A stretch of DNA of 64,000 nucleotides from Leucosporidium creatinivorum (lineage: Eukaryota; Basidiomycota; Microbotryomycetes; Leucosporidiales; Leucosporidiaceae), in NCBI GenBank assembly GCA_001600635.1, contig BCKL01000007.1:582303-646302 (forward strand), read 5' to 3'. The translations under genes were made by a program, and so were the position numbers. Of this stretch, positions 22,320 through 34,800 are shown in pieces (the first letter of the stretch is position 1; the number at the start of each line of letters is the position of its first letter). The notes under the pieces were generated by a model. That model had not been told where the DNA came from. It searched no databases and was given only the letters and a program-made list of their open reading frames with translations.

Positions 22320-22497
22320 GGCGACGAGCGAGCGAGACGGGCAAAGTGGAGGCGAGAAGGTGACGAACGAAAGCAAAGCGCAGCCTCTGTTGTGTCGAAG
22401 CTCGAGTCGCGCCGAAAGTCACGTGAGGAGCTGAGCTGAGCGCTGAGCTTCGCTTGCTTCAAGTTGCTCGAGAGCACGACGATTACATCTATTGACA

Positions 22498-25400
22498 TCA
22501 ACCCTTCCAGCCTGTAGAACGAGCTGCCTGTAGCACCCTCGCCCAATTCTGTACATGCGAACCCCTTCCAATCGGTCCCTCGGGCATCTCGAGCTTCCTA
22601 CCTCGCCAGAACGGTGCAGCTTCTTTGACTCTGTCTCCCACTCGGAAAGGATGCGCCTCAGTGGTCAAGACGTAGTCGTCGAGGGGGAGGAAGTCGGGCG
22701 CGGAGAAGAGGAGGAGGTAGTACTTGAGCCTGCGGCGAGAGATCGAGCAGGTCAGCGCTCGGTCGAGGCTTTGGAGCACAGTAAGGCAAGAATGCAGACG
22801 CCTCCGAGAGAGGAAGAACTCACGTCTCGCCGTAGACGAAGGACTCGACACCCGAGTCGTCGTGCTTCAACTGACTTCGGTTGACATCGAGGACGTGAGC
22901 AAACCCTCCTTCGACGATGGTAGCGGCGACCCAGTTGGTGAACATCATCCATCCCTTGTCCTAGTGGTATCGAGAACGGCGTCATCTTGCTGTCGCGAAG
23001 GCCGCTGAAAGTCGACCTCGGCGAGAGAGCTCACCTGCCATGAGCGATCGCGGGTGATGCGGTACATATACCAAACGCTCTCGATGGTCTCCGGTCGTTG
23101 GATGTGGTAGTTGTTGCCGCTGTGAACACCCATCGGGTCGCCCTTGACGGCGCGAGCCTTCGATCCGTCTGTCGGAGCAGGGCATCAGGTCGGCTTCGGC
23201 TTTGGGTTCGGTCGAGGAGAACTCACCGGCCATCTGTACCGTCTCCCATCGACGCGAGTCGGACTCGACCCAGAACTGCATGATTTCGGGTGCGAGACCT
23301 GACCGTGTAGCTTCATAGGCCCAAACGCACGTCGAGGTGAACTGTGAGGGCGCTGGAGTTAGCAGCCGGCGAGTCCGGAAGTGAGTGGAATTACGCTCAC
23401 ATTGATGGCCGTCTCCATGTCCTTCGGTCGATCGAGTAGCTTCGCGCCGAGACCTGAGCGGAGAGGAAGTCAGCTCGAGACGGTGTCGAAGGCCTGGGCA
23501 AGATCTCACCGAGCATCCCTCCAGCGAATGCCGTCAAATGGTCCAGCCTCATCGAGTACCAGCTCTTCAGCTCTCCATCATGTAGCTCGCGAAAGTGTAG
23601 GTCTCCCAACGTGATCATGCCCTCCTTGCCGGGAACGACGTTGATGGGGCGAATGAGGTGCTGGAAGGCCGAGTCGATGGCGTCGGTGTACATGCGAGGG
23701 TACTGTTGGCTAGCGCCTTGAAGGAGTTGGTGTTCCTGTACAAAACAAAAAATGGTGGAGAGATGAAACAAGGGAGGAGAAGGAAGCGAGGAGGAGAAGA
23801 TGTGAGCGACGGGAGCGAAGGAGACTGTCGCGGCGGCGCAACGAACTTTGATGAGGTACTCGTAGGCACTGTCGGCTTGTCCTCCAAACGAGTAGACACC
23901 AGGAAGGAAGCGTGGCTCGTCGGGATTGATCTGGGTCGGAAAGAGATGGGGTAGGCGCTCAGCCGCCCTCCAGTTGTCGAGCGTGTCGGTTGATCTCGAA
24001 ATCTAGGGGCGGAGATAAATTTAGTGGAGGCGAGCGAAAAGCCAGCCCTTTGATCTCACCGCTTCAAAGTAGATGGGATCGCCAGTGAGCTGGCTCAAGC
24101 GAGTGAACTCCAGCGAGACGGAAGCGACCTCGGCGAACGTGACTTGGCCGACGAGACCGCCGTTGGGGTTCAAACCGAGCTTGTAAGCCGGTACCAGTAG
24201 TCCGCTCCTGGTCGAAAGCGAAGGAAGGAGCCAGTCGCCGAGCTCGACTGCTCTTGCTAGCATGAGCGGGTCGGCGGAGAGGTCGAAAGCGGCGATGAGG
24301 GCTCCGAGGTAGCGAATGGTCGTCTCGAACGTCGGCACAGTTTGGGGAGAGATGAGCTCGCTCGGGAGAGAGGCCATGCGCGGTTCAGCGTTGAGAGGGA
24401 AGAGGGGAGGAAGAGCTTCGGCAGAGGGTGGGGGGTAGGCTCGAGGGTCTCTCGGCGTGAGATAGGAGAAGTCGACCTGCGCGACGTGCTTCCTAGCGAG
24501 CAAATACTCCTCCTCGAGACCCATGAGTAGCAAAGTGTCGCTGGGCAACGAAGAAGAAGTCAGCGGGCGGCCGACGCGAGGAGGAGAACGGCAACTCGTA
24601 CAGCGAGTCGAAGATGGTGGCCGACCAACCGTTGAAGTTGTCGGTGGCAGTCTTGCTGAGCGGGCGAAGCTCGTCATGACCCCAAGCCGCTTCCTTGTAG
24701 TCTGATGAGCGTTTCGGCAATCAGCTTCGGCGGAGCTGCTAGGCGGAAAGAACGAGGCGACTCACTCTCCCAAAGGTGCAGGAAGGCCTTGCGCACCCAT
24801 TCTCGGCGCTGGGAATCCAGAATCTTGTGCTCCTCCGTCCTCGTATCCTTCGACTCCTTCTGCACCTGAGGAAGCGCCCTCTTTGAGCCGAGCCGAGGTG
24901 ACTTCCATCCCGCCTTTCGTCCCGTGTACAGCGCATCCCTCGGCACCTGCAGCGGTCGTCCGTCCTCCCCGTAGCCTTCTCCCTGGCTCAGCTTCGATAC
25001 CTTCCACTGCTCTGCATCCCGCCCAAACAGCCTGTCGGCGTCTCGAAGCGACTCCTCCGGCACTTCGAACTGCCTACGCGGCGGCTTCGTCCCTAGACCG
25101 ACCAGGAGTCGTCGAGCTACATTCTCTGCCGAGTCTGCATCGACTCCGATGGCGTCCTCCGGTGGTGGTGAGCGCCAGCTCGACAGCAGCTGAGCGATGT
25201 CTGGTCGGCGAGGCCAAGGCTCGGGCCAGGAAGGTCGGAGTGGATGCTGGTACCGAGTGCCGTTGGGCAGCGCGAGGATTGGTAGTTGTGGTCCTTCCGG
25301 TGCTGCTTTCTCGTGGCCGTCCTGAGGCCCGCTCGAGGTGTAGCCGAGCTGTGCTGAGCCGCGCGAGTTGTTGTAGTACGCGAAAGCGAGGAAGAGGGTA

Positions 25401-25558
25401 ATGAGGAGGGCGAGGAGCAGGGCTCGATATCCTCGTAGGAAGCGAGTGCTCGACTGCAGGCGCGAGGCGAACCCTGACGACTGAGGAGGGGGTCGAGGAG
25501 GGTAGCCGCTGCTGGGGAGGAGTGTCCGTTCATCCTCTGAACTCGAGCTGTTGCGCAT
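22498..25558 (-). CDS. Class I alpha-1,2-mannosidase, glycoside hydrolase family 47
   Basis: Ten exons (25558-24766, 24701-24602, 24540-24060, 24002-23847, 23735-23510, 23453-23401, 23341-23227, 23168-23035, 22960-22824, 22729-22498), all in phase; 808 aa. A short cytosolic tail is followed by a signal anchor (about residues 46-62, ALLLALLITLFLAFAYY), giving a type II membrane protein of the ER or Golgi. GH47 landmarks are WGHDELRPLS, FNGWSATIFDSLDTLLLMG, GRVTF-like VGQVTFAEVASVSLEF, FGGQADSAYEYLIK, FAGGMLGLGAK, RPETIESVWYMYRITRD and the terminal LTTEAHP whose Thr binds calcium. It trims mannose from N-glycans. The donor of intron 4 is GTTCGT, less usual than the others. Whether it is the ER Mns1-type or a Golgi-type enzyme is not clear; the long stem region favours a Golgi/ER-exit paralogue. 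Confidence 0.9.
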
Positions 25559-25907
25559 TATGCTCGAGGTATCCTTGCGCTGTCGCAGGTGCTGAGCTGC
25601 ACTAGCAGCGGCATCGGTAGAAAGCAGGACTCCCTCTCGCCCCCTTGCAGAGGAGCCTGCGGCGCGGAGGGCAAGCGCTGCGAACGACTCTCGGCGCGGA
25701 GGGATCGACTGCACTTCCTCTCAGATCTCATAAGCTGCTGAGTTACATTCTAGAGATGAATCCTGCTATTGCTACATAGTCTCACGTTGAGGCGAGCGCT
25801 TCGTTCCTCATCGCCGACCGACCCTGCGCGAACGGTCGAGGGGTCAGCTACAGAGCAATGGACTCGGAATCCTCAGAGAGCTCACCTAATCATACATCCC
25901 ATACCTC
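25559..25907. other. Intergenic region between GH47 and ABZ1
   Basis: 349 bp: the promoter of the mannosidase gene and the 3' UTR of ABZ1, both read on the minus strand. No gene is seen. Confidence 0.4.
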
Positions 25908-28689
25908 TCATCGCTTGCCGTTGCCCAAGACGGCCTCGGTCTTGACGAGAACCTCCTCCCACTCCTTCGCAGCGTCCGAGAGGTGAGTGATGGCGCCTCC
26001 AGCTCCCAGTGTCAGCTCTGTGGGAGAGGAGAAGATGAATTAGAAGAAGGTAATGATCGCTGAGAGCGTAAGAGCTCACCATTGCCTTTGATGACGAGCG
26101 TGCGAATCACGACCGAGAAGTCGGTCGTCCCGTCGACGGCCACGAAGCCGAATACGCCTACAGAAAGGGGTCAGCGCTAGTAAAGGAGTTAAAACAGAGA
26201 TTGAGCTAACCTGAGTACACTCCACGAGGTCGGTGGCCCTCGAGGTCTTCGAGCAGCTTGAGCGATCGCAGCTTCGGCGCTCCGGTCATCGAGCCTGGTG
26301 GCGGAAGAGAGTGAGTTGATGTACGCGAGAAAGGAAGTGAGGAAACTCACCTGGAGGGAAAGCTCGGCCAACAGCCTCGAAGGGGTTGACGATGGGGGTG
26401 AGGGTGCCGACGACGCTGGTGACGAGCCTGTGAGAAGCGAGCAAGTCAGCAGGAGCTCGGACGAGTGAAGTCAGAGTGAAAGCTCACTGATGAACCGTCT
26501 GGTAGCTCTCCACAACCATTAACCTCGGCACTTGTACACTCTCCACCGAGCAAAAGCCGAGCAGGTCATTCCGAGAAAGGTCGACGATCATGAGGTTCTC
26601 GGCGCGCTCCTTCTCGTCGGCCTCGAGTGCCTCCTTCCTCCTCTGATCCTCCACTGGGTCATCCGAGCGTCTCACAGTACCCTTGATCGGCTTCATCTCG
26701 GCATGTCGGTCCTTGTCGATGCGGATGAAGCGCTCGGGCGAGGAGGAGAGGAGGGACACGTTGGAGCGTGGAAGGTGGAAGTAGTAGGAGTAAGGAGCTG
26801 GGTTGGCTGCGCGCAGTGAGAGGTAGAGAGGATAAGGGTCCTCGGCGACAGACGAGGGAATGGTGGTCCGGAACTGTGTAGTCATGCACAGCTCGTAGGC
26901 ATCGCCGGCGATGATGCTCTCGCGAGCGTTCTCGATGGCGGCCATGTACTCGTCGCGGTTGAGGTCAGGGACGAGCCCAGTGATCGCTACTGGTCCCGCT
27001 GGTGGCGGCGAAGGTTCGGCGGTCCGCTCGGCGTCCAGGAAGGAGCGCACCTTGGCCAACCAGGCTTCCCACTTCTCCTCCCCAACTCCGAGCGCCTCCA
27101 GCAGCTCCTCGCCTTTCTCAACACCGCCCTCGACCCTGACCAATCCCGTAGCGACCCAAGTCTCCTCCTCGTGCGAGTAAGTGAGCACGAGGGTCGCGAG
27201 CGCGAACTCTGAGTCGATCCTCTGTTCCTCCTTGGCAGCTGTCGGCGACTTGCAAAGCGGCATCGACACCTCCTTCATCTCGTATCCGAGGTAGCCGACG
27301 AAGCCGACGGGAACGGATGGGCGAGCGGGGTCGGCGATGCGAGTTCGGCGATGGAGAGTCGCTTGAGCGGTAGCCAAGGTGGTGTTGAAGGTGTGAGGGG
27401 GTTCGATGTAGCGAGTCGAGTTAGAAGGGGTGGAGTATATGGACGAGCGGATGGTGATAGTGTTGCCTGGCCGAGTGTGAGTCCAGGTCGCTTGCGGGTT
27501 GAGGAGATGAGTGAACTGAGGGGCGCCGGTGGGCTGCGACCGAGAGCTGGGGTCAGCTGAAGAGCTCGTACGACCAACGAGCACCGTCTTTACCCTTGCA
27601 GAATCCAGCCACACCTCTCCTAGCGGATTGGCGCCCTTCACGAAGCCCTCGAAGACCTCCCTCGGCGATCGTCCACGCCCCGCTCCCAGGTCGACGCTCC
27701 GCTGCTCCCATCGAAAGCTCGACGAGCCTTCGGGAACGTCGGGTATCGGATTTGGGTGCTCCCTTGTGTATGATGTGCTGTGGGAAAGGACGCTCGAGGG
27801 GAGAGGAAGGGAAAGGTCGAGCGGCCGAGGGGAGGTTTCGTAGTGGGAAAGGGCGAGCGAGAGGAAGTTGGAGAGAAGGGTGGCGCCGTGGGTTGAGGCG
27901 ATGGACTGGAGAAGCACCAAGACCTCAGCTACGGCTCGAAGGTGAGGATGTAGATCGAGTTCACCTCCGGATGGTACTGCACACCCCACAGCGGTTTCTC
28001 TCGATGCCTGAGGCCGAGAATCTCCTCCTTGCCCTTGTTGGTCGCCCATGCGATAGCGTCCAGCTCTTCTGGCAGCGACGAAGAATCGACGGTGAGACTG
28101 TTGTACTGCACGGCATCGTAGGGGCTGGGGATGCCAGCGAAAAGGGGATCTTGCGAGTGCCGAACTTGGGTGATCTGCCCGTGCCGAGGTGCAGCCGCCT
28201 TGACGACCTGTAGAAAGCAAGGCATTGAGCTGAGATAGCATTTCAAAGAGCCAGCTTGACGTGCCGAGGCTCCAAAGGTGGTAGCTAGCCCTTGATGGCC
28301 GAGGCAAAGACCGAAGATGGGTAGGCTGTCTCCGAACTCTTGGATAAGCCTCGCCGGCCAGGAGAAATCGCTCGTCTTATGCGGTGACCCAGGTCCTGGT
28401 CCCAAGATGACACAGGCGACGTGAGGGAGGATCTCGAGGACGAATTGATCCCTGGGAGTGGGGGTAAACAAGCTTTAGCTGTTGCTGTAGGCGATGCGGA
28501 GCGCGCGCAGGCTCACCAGGAGATGGTATCGACATTCACTATGACTACCCGCTGCTTCCAGCCTGTTGGATCCCATCGAGCGCCGCTTGGAGGCGATTCG
28601 ACGATTTGAGAGAAAGTCGCGAGGAGGTTTCTGGTGTAGGAATCGTGGTGCTCGAGGACTAGCGTCGTGGGAAGCGGTGTAAGCGCCAT
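25908..28689 (-). CDS. ABZ1: Aminodeoxychorismate synthase, fused PabA-PabB
   Basis: Nine exons (28689-28517, 28451-28265, 28207-27965, 27905-27594, 27533-26488, 26427-26351, 26294-26211, 26157-26080, 26017-25908) in phase; 769 aa. The N-terminal third is a glutamine amidotransferase: LEHHDSYTRN, GPGPGSP, GLCLGHQ (nucleophile Cys) and VQYHPE (His-Glu). The rest is the chorismate-binding part: VPVGFVGYLGYEMK, AYELCMTTQF, SSSPERFI, MKPIKGT, DLSRNDL, SMTGAPKLRS and GAGGAITHLSD. The enzyme makes 4-amino-4-deoxychorismate for p-aminobenzoate and folate. Intron 2 (28264-28208, 57 nt) has no in-phase GT; the best boundary is a GC donor. Intron 4 (27593-27534, 60 nt) is stop-free and a multiple of three. 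Confidence 0.92.
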
Positions 28690-28981
28690 GCTGGTGTCCA
28701 GTGAGAGTCGACCCGCTGCACGAGGGTCGGCGATGGCCAGCAAGGAGATGAGGATGGAGGCAAGCCGTGAACTCGGAGCTTCGGTCAGATGATGGGCAGC
28801 AAACTCGAAAATAGCCTCGAGCCGATTTGCAGAGCTACAGAACATCTTTAGCGCACGGCGAGGAGGAAGCAAGTCGAATCTGAAAGCTCGGTCTTGGCTT
28901 CGCAAGCTCTCACCTTGCTCGGCGCCGATACTCTCCACTCTCCGAAACTCCATCGGCTTCGTCAAGTCCACATCCCTATCA

Positions 28982-31743
28982 TTACTTCATGCAATAGAAC
29001 GACAACCCAGCCCTACACCTCTCGACCTCATCCACCAACTTCCGATCATCCTCCTCCATCCAGCGATCCTCTCTCGCAATCTCACTCTGCTTGACCGTCT
29101 TCCACAGCCGATCGAAGTTGGCCTTCTTGGCCGTCAGACGAGCCATCTCCCTAGGATCGCCATGGCCGGTGAAGAGGACCAAGGCGGTGAGAGGAGGGAG
29201 AGCGGCGTGGAGGGAAGTGAGGCGAGCGTTAAGGGAGGCGTGGGCGGCGAGAATGTCGGCGGGGGAGGGTGCGGCCGGGGTGGTGGATTCGGAGATGGAA
29301 GGAGTGAGAGCCCCGTCGGTGGCGAGGGGAGTAGAAGGGGTGGTGGCGGATGAGTTGATGCCGGGAAGGTTCGCCGAGTTCCTGCCGAGGACGGCGTTGC
29401 TCGGTGAGGACCCTGAGGATGAGATGAGAGGTCATTGACTGCAAATGCGAGACAATAGCGATGTGGCTCACAGCCCAGAGTGTGCGAGAGGTCCATGAAG
29501 CGGCCGATGGTGAAGTCGTGGCCGTCGAGCGAGCTCAGCATGCCTTGCAGAACCTGCGAGACGTCGATGAATATAGATATGTCAGCTCAGCGCGCACCGC
29601 ATCATCGACACTGAGCACCACTCACCTCCTCATCGTTCGTGCAGGCGATAGCCGTCTTGGCCTTGGCTCCATGCCACTGCCCCGGCGCGCCATGATCGAC
29701 AACAGCCGAGGTCTTGCCTTCCGGTCCTCGTGAGATACGCTCAAAGACGGTCTCCTGGTCATTGGTGAACTCGCCGAAGCCGGGTCCTGTACAAGTGAAA
29801 GGGCGGAGATCAGCTCGGCGAACAAGTTAACGGAGACGAGCCGAGGGCAGGACGGGCAGGCGAGACACGCACCCTTCTGCATCTTGAGATTCAACAGATC
29901 CACACACGTCCTCGCATCCTCCTCCGAATCATGGCCTCCGACCGAACCCTCGCTCACCACCGCGTTCTGAATATCTTTCTTCAGCCACTTCTGCGCCAGC
30001 CACTTGAGGGACGCCTTGAACGGTGGTCCTCGAGGATGTTGGTAGATGACTGAAGTGTCGATGACGTGCGAGTGGATGAGCTGTTGAGGACGAGGGGAGA
30101 CGAGGTCAGCTCGGCGTAGGCAAGGAGCAGAAACGAGAGGCTCACCTTGATGACGCGAAGATCGCACTCTAGTGAGTGACCGATGAGAATGGTGTTGTAG
30201 TCGATGAGAGCCGTCAATGCCTCCTGGATGTCGACCAGCTTGGTGGTGACGGGAGCGAGAGTCTCGGCGGTGAGTCCGGAGTAGCTGCAGAGGGCCAGAG
30301 TAGAGTCAGCTACAGGTCGGAAGGTTGACAGGCGTGAACAAAGCGACGCACCGAGTGAGGTAGTCCAAGATGGGCTTGTCGGGCTTGACGAGCGAATCGT
30401 AGATCCGTTTGCCCGTAGAGTCGACCACACTGACCCTCGTCAGCTCTGAACCGTCCTCGGTCAAGCACTACAGACAGAAGGAAACGTCAGCAAGCCGCAC
30501 CTTCATCAAGACCAAGCTCGAGTCCCTCACCATCTCGCAATCAATGCCCAGCACCTTCCGAATGCCCGGCGCCGCCTTCTTCCATGGCGCCTCGATCCAG
30601 CCATCTGGTCGCTTCCAGTCCTCGAATGTGAAGGCGTTCTTTGTTGGGAGAGGGGAAGGGATAGGTGATGGAACGGGGTATGCCTGCTCGGTCATCTGTT
30701 CGGGCGTGAGTAGGTAGACGGAGGGGTCGTTCGTCTTGTTCAGCTGCGCCCCTGTGTGGGAGAAGAGGACGAGTCAGTCAAAGTCTTCACTCGGCAGTAA
30801 CCTGCGGAGAATGATCTGCTCGAACTCACGCTCCTTCCTCGCCTTCTCCCTCCGATCCTTCTCTCCTCCGGTCAGAGGGCAGTTGGTGAAAGCCTGGTAG
30901 CAGCTGTGCATCTTGTTCTTCTCTCCCGGTGCCCTAGTGGGACAAGCATGCGAGAAGAGCGATTGGAAGACGGGAAGGAGGGAAGTAGGAGTCGTCGTCT
31001 CGCCCTCAGCGGAGGTGGAGGGAGCTGGGAGCGCGAGGCCGAAGGGGAGGTTGGCGGAGTAGGCGGGTTGAGGGATGCCGAGAGTGGGCGCGGTGATACC
31101 AGGAGCCATGACGACAACGACGCGGCGGACGTTGCGTTTGTTCTGGGAGGAGGGAGGTGAGCTGCGAAGGTCGAAGCGAACGCCGAGCGAACTCACGGCG
31201 ACGTAGAGCCATTGCTGGGCCTTCTCGTCCGACATGAGATGCAGCACGAAGTCGCGAACGTCCTGTAGAATTTGAGATGGCGCCAACTTCAATGTCCACT
31301 TCAGAAGAGCTCGGTGCGCGTGAGCTCACCTTGACCTGAATCATTCGCCCTCCCTTGAAGCCACGAGTGTCGAACGAGAAGGAGGGTGGGTTCTCCTGTA
31401 TGCTCAGAACACTGTCAGCTATTGCACGACCCAACCGCTGTTCTGCAGACGGCCCGAGAGCACTTACCAGCGCTCGCTGCTCCTCCTTTCGGCGCTTCTT
31501 TGCCTTGCCCTTCTCGGCCTTGCTAAGCTCCTTCTCTGCTGCTGTTCCCTCTGCTACATCCGCTCCCGAGTCTGCTGCATCCTCTGCGTTGGTGGTAGCC
31601 TCCTCCTCATCCTCTGCGAGTTTGCGCTTTTTCTGAGCGGGAGGGGAGGGAAGGGGTACAGAGTCGGAGATGGGGGCTGTAGCTTTGTTGAGCTTGTCCG
31701 ACTTTGCCTTCTTCTTGCGCGGTTCTCCAGGCGATTGGGTCAT
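28982..31743 (-). CDS. REX1: RNA exonuclease 1 (Rex1/Rnh70), DEDDh 3'-5' exonuclease
   Basis: Eleven exons (31743-31468, 31395-31330, 31262-31197, 31142-30830, 30751-30531, 30467-30352, 30284-30146, 30080-29873, 29786-29626, 29553-29472, 29412-28982) in phase; 692 aa. A basic Lys/Arg-rich N-terminus suits nucleolar location. The DEDDh motifs are GIDCEM (Exo I, cut by an intron just after EM, next exon CLTEDGSELTRV), IGHSLECDLRVIK (Exo II) and GGHDSEEDARTCVDL (Exo III, with catalytic His and Asp). The C-terminal GHGDPREMARLTAKK and CRAGLSFYCMK are typical of the Rex1 subfamily. In yeast Rex1 trims 5S rRNA, 25S rRNA and tRNA precursors. The start codon is 138 bp from that of the divergent MAPKKK gene. 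Confidence 0.9.
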
Positions 31744-31881
31744 TGTTGGACGGCTTTGGAGCTGCGAAAGTGAGGCGGGGGAGTCCAAGCAGCAAGACCT
31801 CTCTCCTTCACGCTTTACCCTCATTCTGGTGAATCTCGACTTTCGGACCTGGTCGTTTCAGTAGCATCTCAGCTCGCCGCG
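31744..31881. promoter_or_regulatory. Very short divergent promoter of REX1 and SSK2
   Basis: Only 138 bp lie between the two ATGs, which must include both 5' UTRs unless one transcript starts inside the other gene. No TATA box is apparent. Confidence 0.5.
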
Positions 31882-34800
31882 ATGCCCAACAGGGGACCGC
31901 CCACCGCTTCGGCTTCGGCTCTGGCTCGAGCCAACGCCAAACAGGCTTCACTCGACGCCTCGCTCGCCAACCAGTATCGCAGAGCGGGAGCACCAGGCAA
32001 TCGCTTCGTAGGAGTGCGAAGAGCAGGAGACGGCGGTCCAGTGTGAGTCTTGAGCTCTGCTACAGCTTGAGGCTGCTCCGTCTTACGAGCCCGCACCGCG
32101 TGAGAAGCGGCGTAAGCCGAAGGGATTCGCATCACTTCGGCAGAGCGTGCAGAGGTGCAGAATCGAACAGAAGCTGACCTCTGTACATTCCGCACTCAGC
32201 CATAATGGCATGTACGACACAGAGGACGACCCCGACCGACTCTACTACTCGCGCGGTCTGGGAGGACTCGACAGCGATGAGGACAGCGGAGACGACGATA
32301 GTGTAGGGATGGGAGATGGAGACGATGGATGGGGAGATGATGATGTGAGTGCTACTGGGCCAGAGTGCTCGCGCCAGCCGATCGCTGACCTCTCGACCCA
32401 TCGCAGAACAACCCTCTCGACAATGAGGACGACGACGACGATGCTCAGCCTGGACGACCAGCAACCCTCCGCACCACCTTCTACCAACCTCCCGCCGTCT
32501 CCTACGACCTCGCCCCACCAGGCTTCGTCGAGCCAATCGAGGACCCCACCTCCGGCAGCGAGGACGAAGGTCCCGAGGTCACCGACCGCTTCGAGTGGCA
32601 GCACATGCTGTCAAACGTACTCCAAGGAGACGTCCTCAAGAGCGAGAAGACCCGCCTCTCCACCGCCAGTCTCTCCACCACCACCAGCCTCACCAGCGGC
32701 TTCATCGGCGGCGGATTCGCTTCGGGCGGCACGAACAGCGGTCGGCGGCAACGAGCATACGCCATCTGGCTGCTCATTCGAGCCAAGATTCGCGGACGAA
32801 GCCCCGAGGAGGAGAGTCGTTACCTGGAGGAGGCCCGAGCCAAGGTCGACGAGGTGCTCGACGAGGTCCTCAAGTTCCAAGTCGTCGACCTGGTGCCACC
32901 AGAAGGCGCCCCACCCATCTCGGAGGAGATTTGCCAACGAAACGCAGCGGACCAGGTCGCGAGTCTACTACGGCGCGTTGACTGGTGCGAGAGCCTCTAC
33001 CCGTCGCGAAAGGCGCTCGCTCTCGAGAAGGACCGAGTTTCCAACCTCGAGATTGTGCAGCGGATCGACGCCCTTCGGTCATGGCAGCAGATTACTCGCC
33101 GGCTCAAGCTCCGAGTGGGCATCCTCAAGATTTGGACGGGAGACGAGTGGGAGATGCTCTCGGCGCCGATGTACAAGAAGTTCGATCCCGCCACCGCACC
33201 AGCAGGCGCAGAGCGAGGATTCGTCGCCAACATCGTCCGCGAGGACTCGCTGCAGGATACCTTCAAGAAGCGTCTACTTTCGGACGTCTACTCGCTCGTC
33301 CTCATCGTCAAGTCGGCCATCATCGACCTCTCCCCCGACTTCGCCGCCATGAACCTACCAGGCTTCGCCGCCGATCTCCACCGCCTCGCCATCTTCCCCT
33401 CGCGTCTCGCCCAAGAAGCCCTCCGCAATATCCTCGAATCCGTATCCAAGGTCGACGACCCATCCGTCGTCCTCATCGATCAGCTCACCGCCGACCTGCG
33501 CAAAGGCCTCGAATCCGCCTGCGAGGTCAAGAAGCAGTACCTCGAACTCGCCGACGCCGACCCCGTCTCGGACTGGACCCTGCCCGAACGAGTCGAGGAG
33601 TACGAGGAGACGATGCTCGCGACGCTGCGGTTCTTCTTCAAGCTCCTGCATTGGAAGCTTAAGAGTCCGAGCAAGGCCATTTACTTCAAGGAGACGGAGA
33701 TTGTCGAGAACGAGTGGAGCTTCCTCTCGGCCGTGACGGAGCAGATTGAGGAGGGAGACTTGCTCGTCGGGGAGCACTTTTGGTGAGTCGCTCGCTTTCG
33801 GTCTTCGTACTCAGCTGACTCTAATCCCCTTTCGCAGCACCCTCACCCATCGCCTTCTCGTCCGAGTCATGAGCTACTTCGAGACCCAACTGCAGGTCCT
33901 CGAGACTCGCGACATGACCGTCCAAGAGATGCTCCGGTGGTTCAGCCAAACGCTCGACAACGTCCGAGCACGGCATCGCAAGCTGCTTCGTTTCGGAAAG
34001 TGAGTGTTGCTGTAGCTTCTCGTCTCCGGTTCAGCGCGCTGACCTTAAACACCCGCGCTTTGCAGGAGCATGCTCACTCGCTTCGAGAACTCGGCAGAAT
34101 ACCACCTCGACAACATCGACCTCACCGCCTTCATTAACGCCCTCGTCGCCTCCGACCACTTCATGATCTACACCGGCACCTTCGAGCGCGAGGGCATCTA
34201 CATGATCGGCGACCCCTCCCTCCACGAACGCCCTCACCTGGTCCGCCATATCCTCGCTCGCTGCTTCAGCAACAACACCCAATCCGACCACGTCGTCGAC
34301 TACGAGGACAGCCTGCACTACGTCCTCATCCTCTCCCCTCGCGACCCCTTCATGTGGACCGGCCGCGTCATGAACCTCGAGCTGCCGAAACTCGAGCTCG
34401 ACCTTCGCGACAAGCGCGTTCGCCTCGTCGCCGATGGACCCTCCATTCGCCTCATGCGCTCCAAGCAGATGTTCGTCGACCTCTTCCCTCGCTTCCGCCA
34501 CAACATCATCATCGAGCAGAAGGCCCATCTCGCTCGCGTTAGTCGCGAGATCAAGAAGATCGGACGTGCCATCTTCCGTCTCGCCGAGACGATCCTCGGC
34601 TCGGTCGACCGAGTTCGCGCCGTATCGAGGAGGACGCCCGAGTCGGGTCAAGAGCTTGTCGGCAGCTACTTCTCCTTCGCCGCCGATCTCGGACAGCGCT
34701 CCATCAAGTACCTCGAGCCGGCCGTACGGAGTCGCTACGTCCTCATGCTCATGAAGTTCGCCATCTCCTGGATCGCCTTCATCTGCGACGACTGCGTTCC

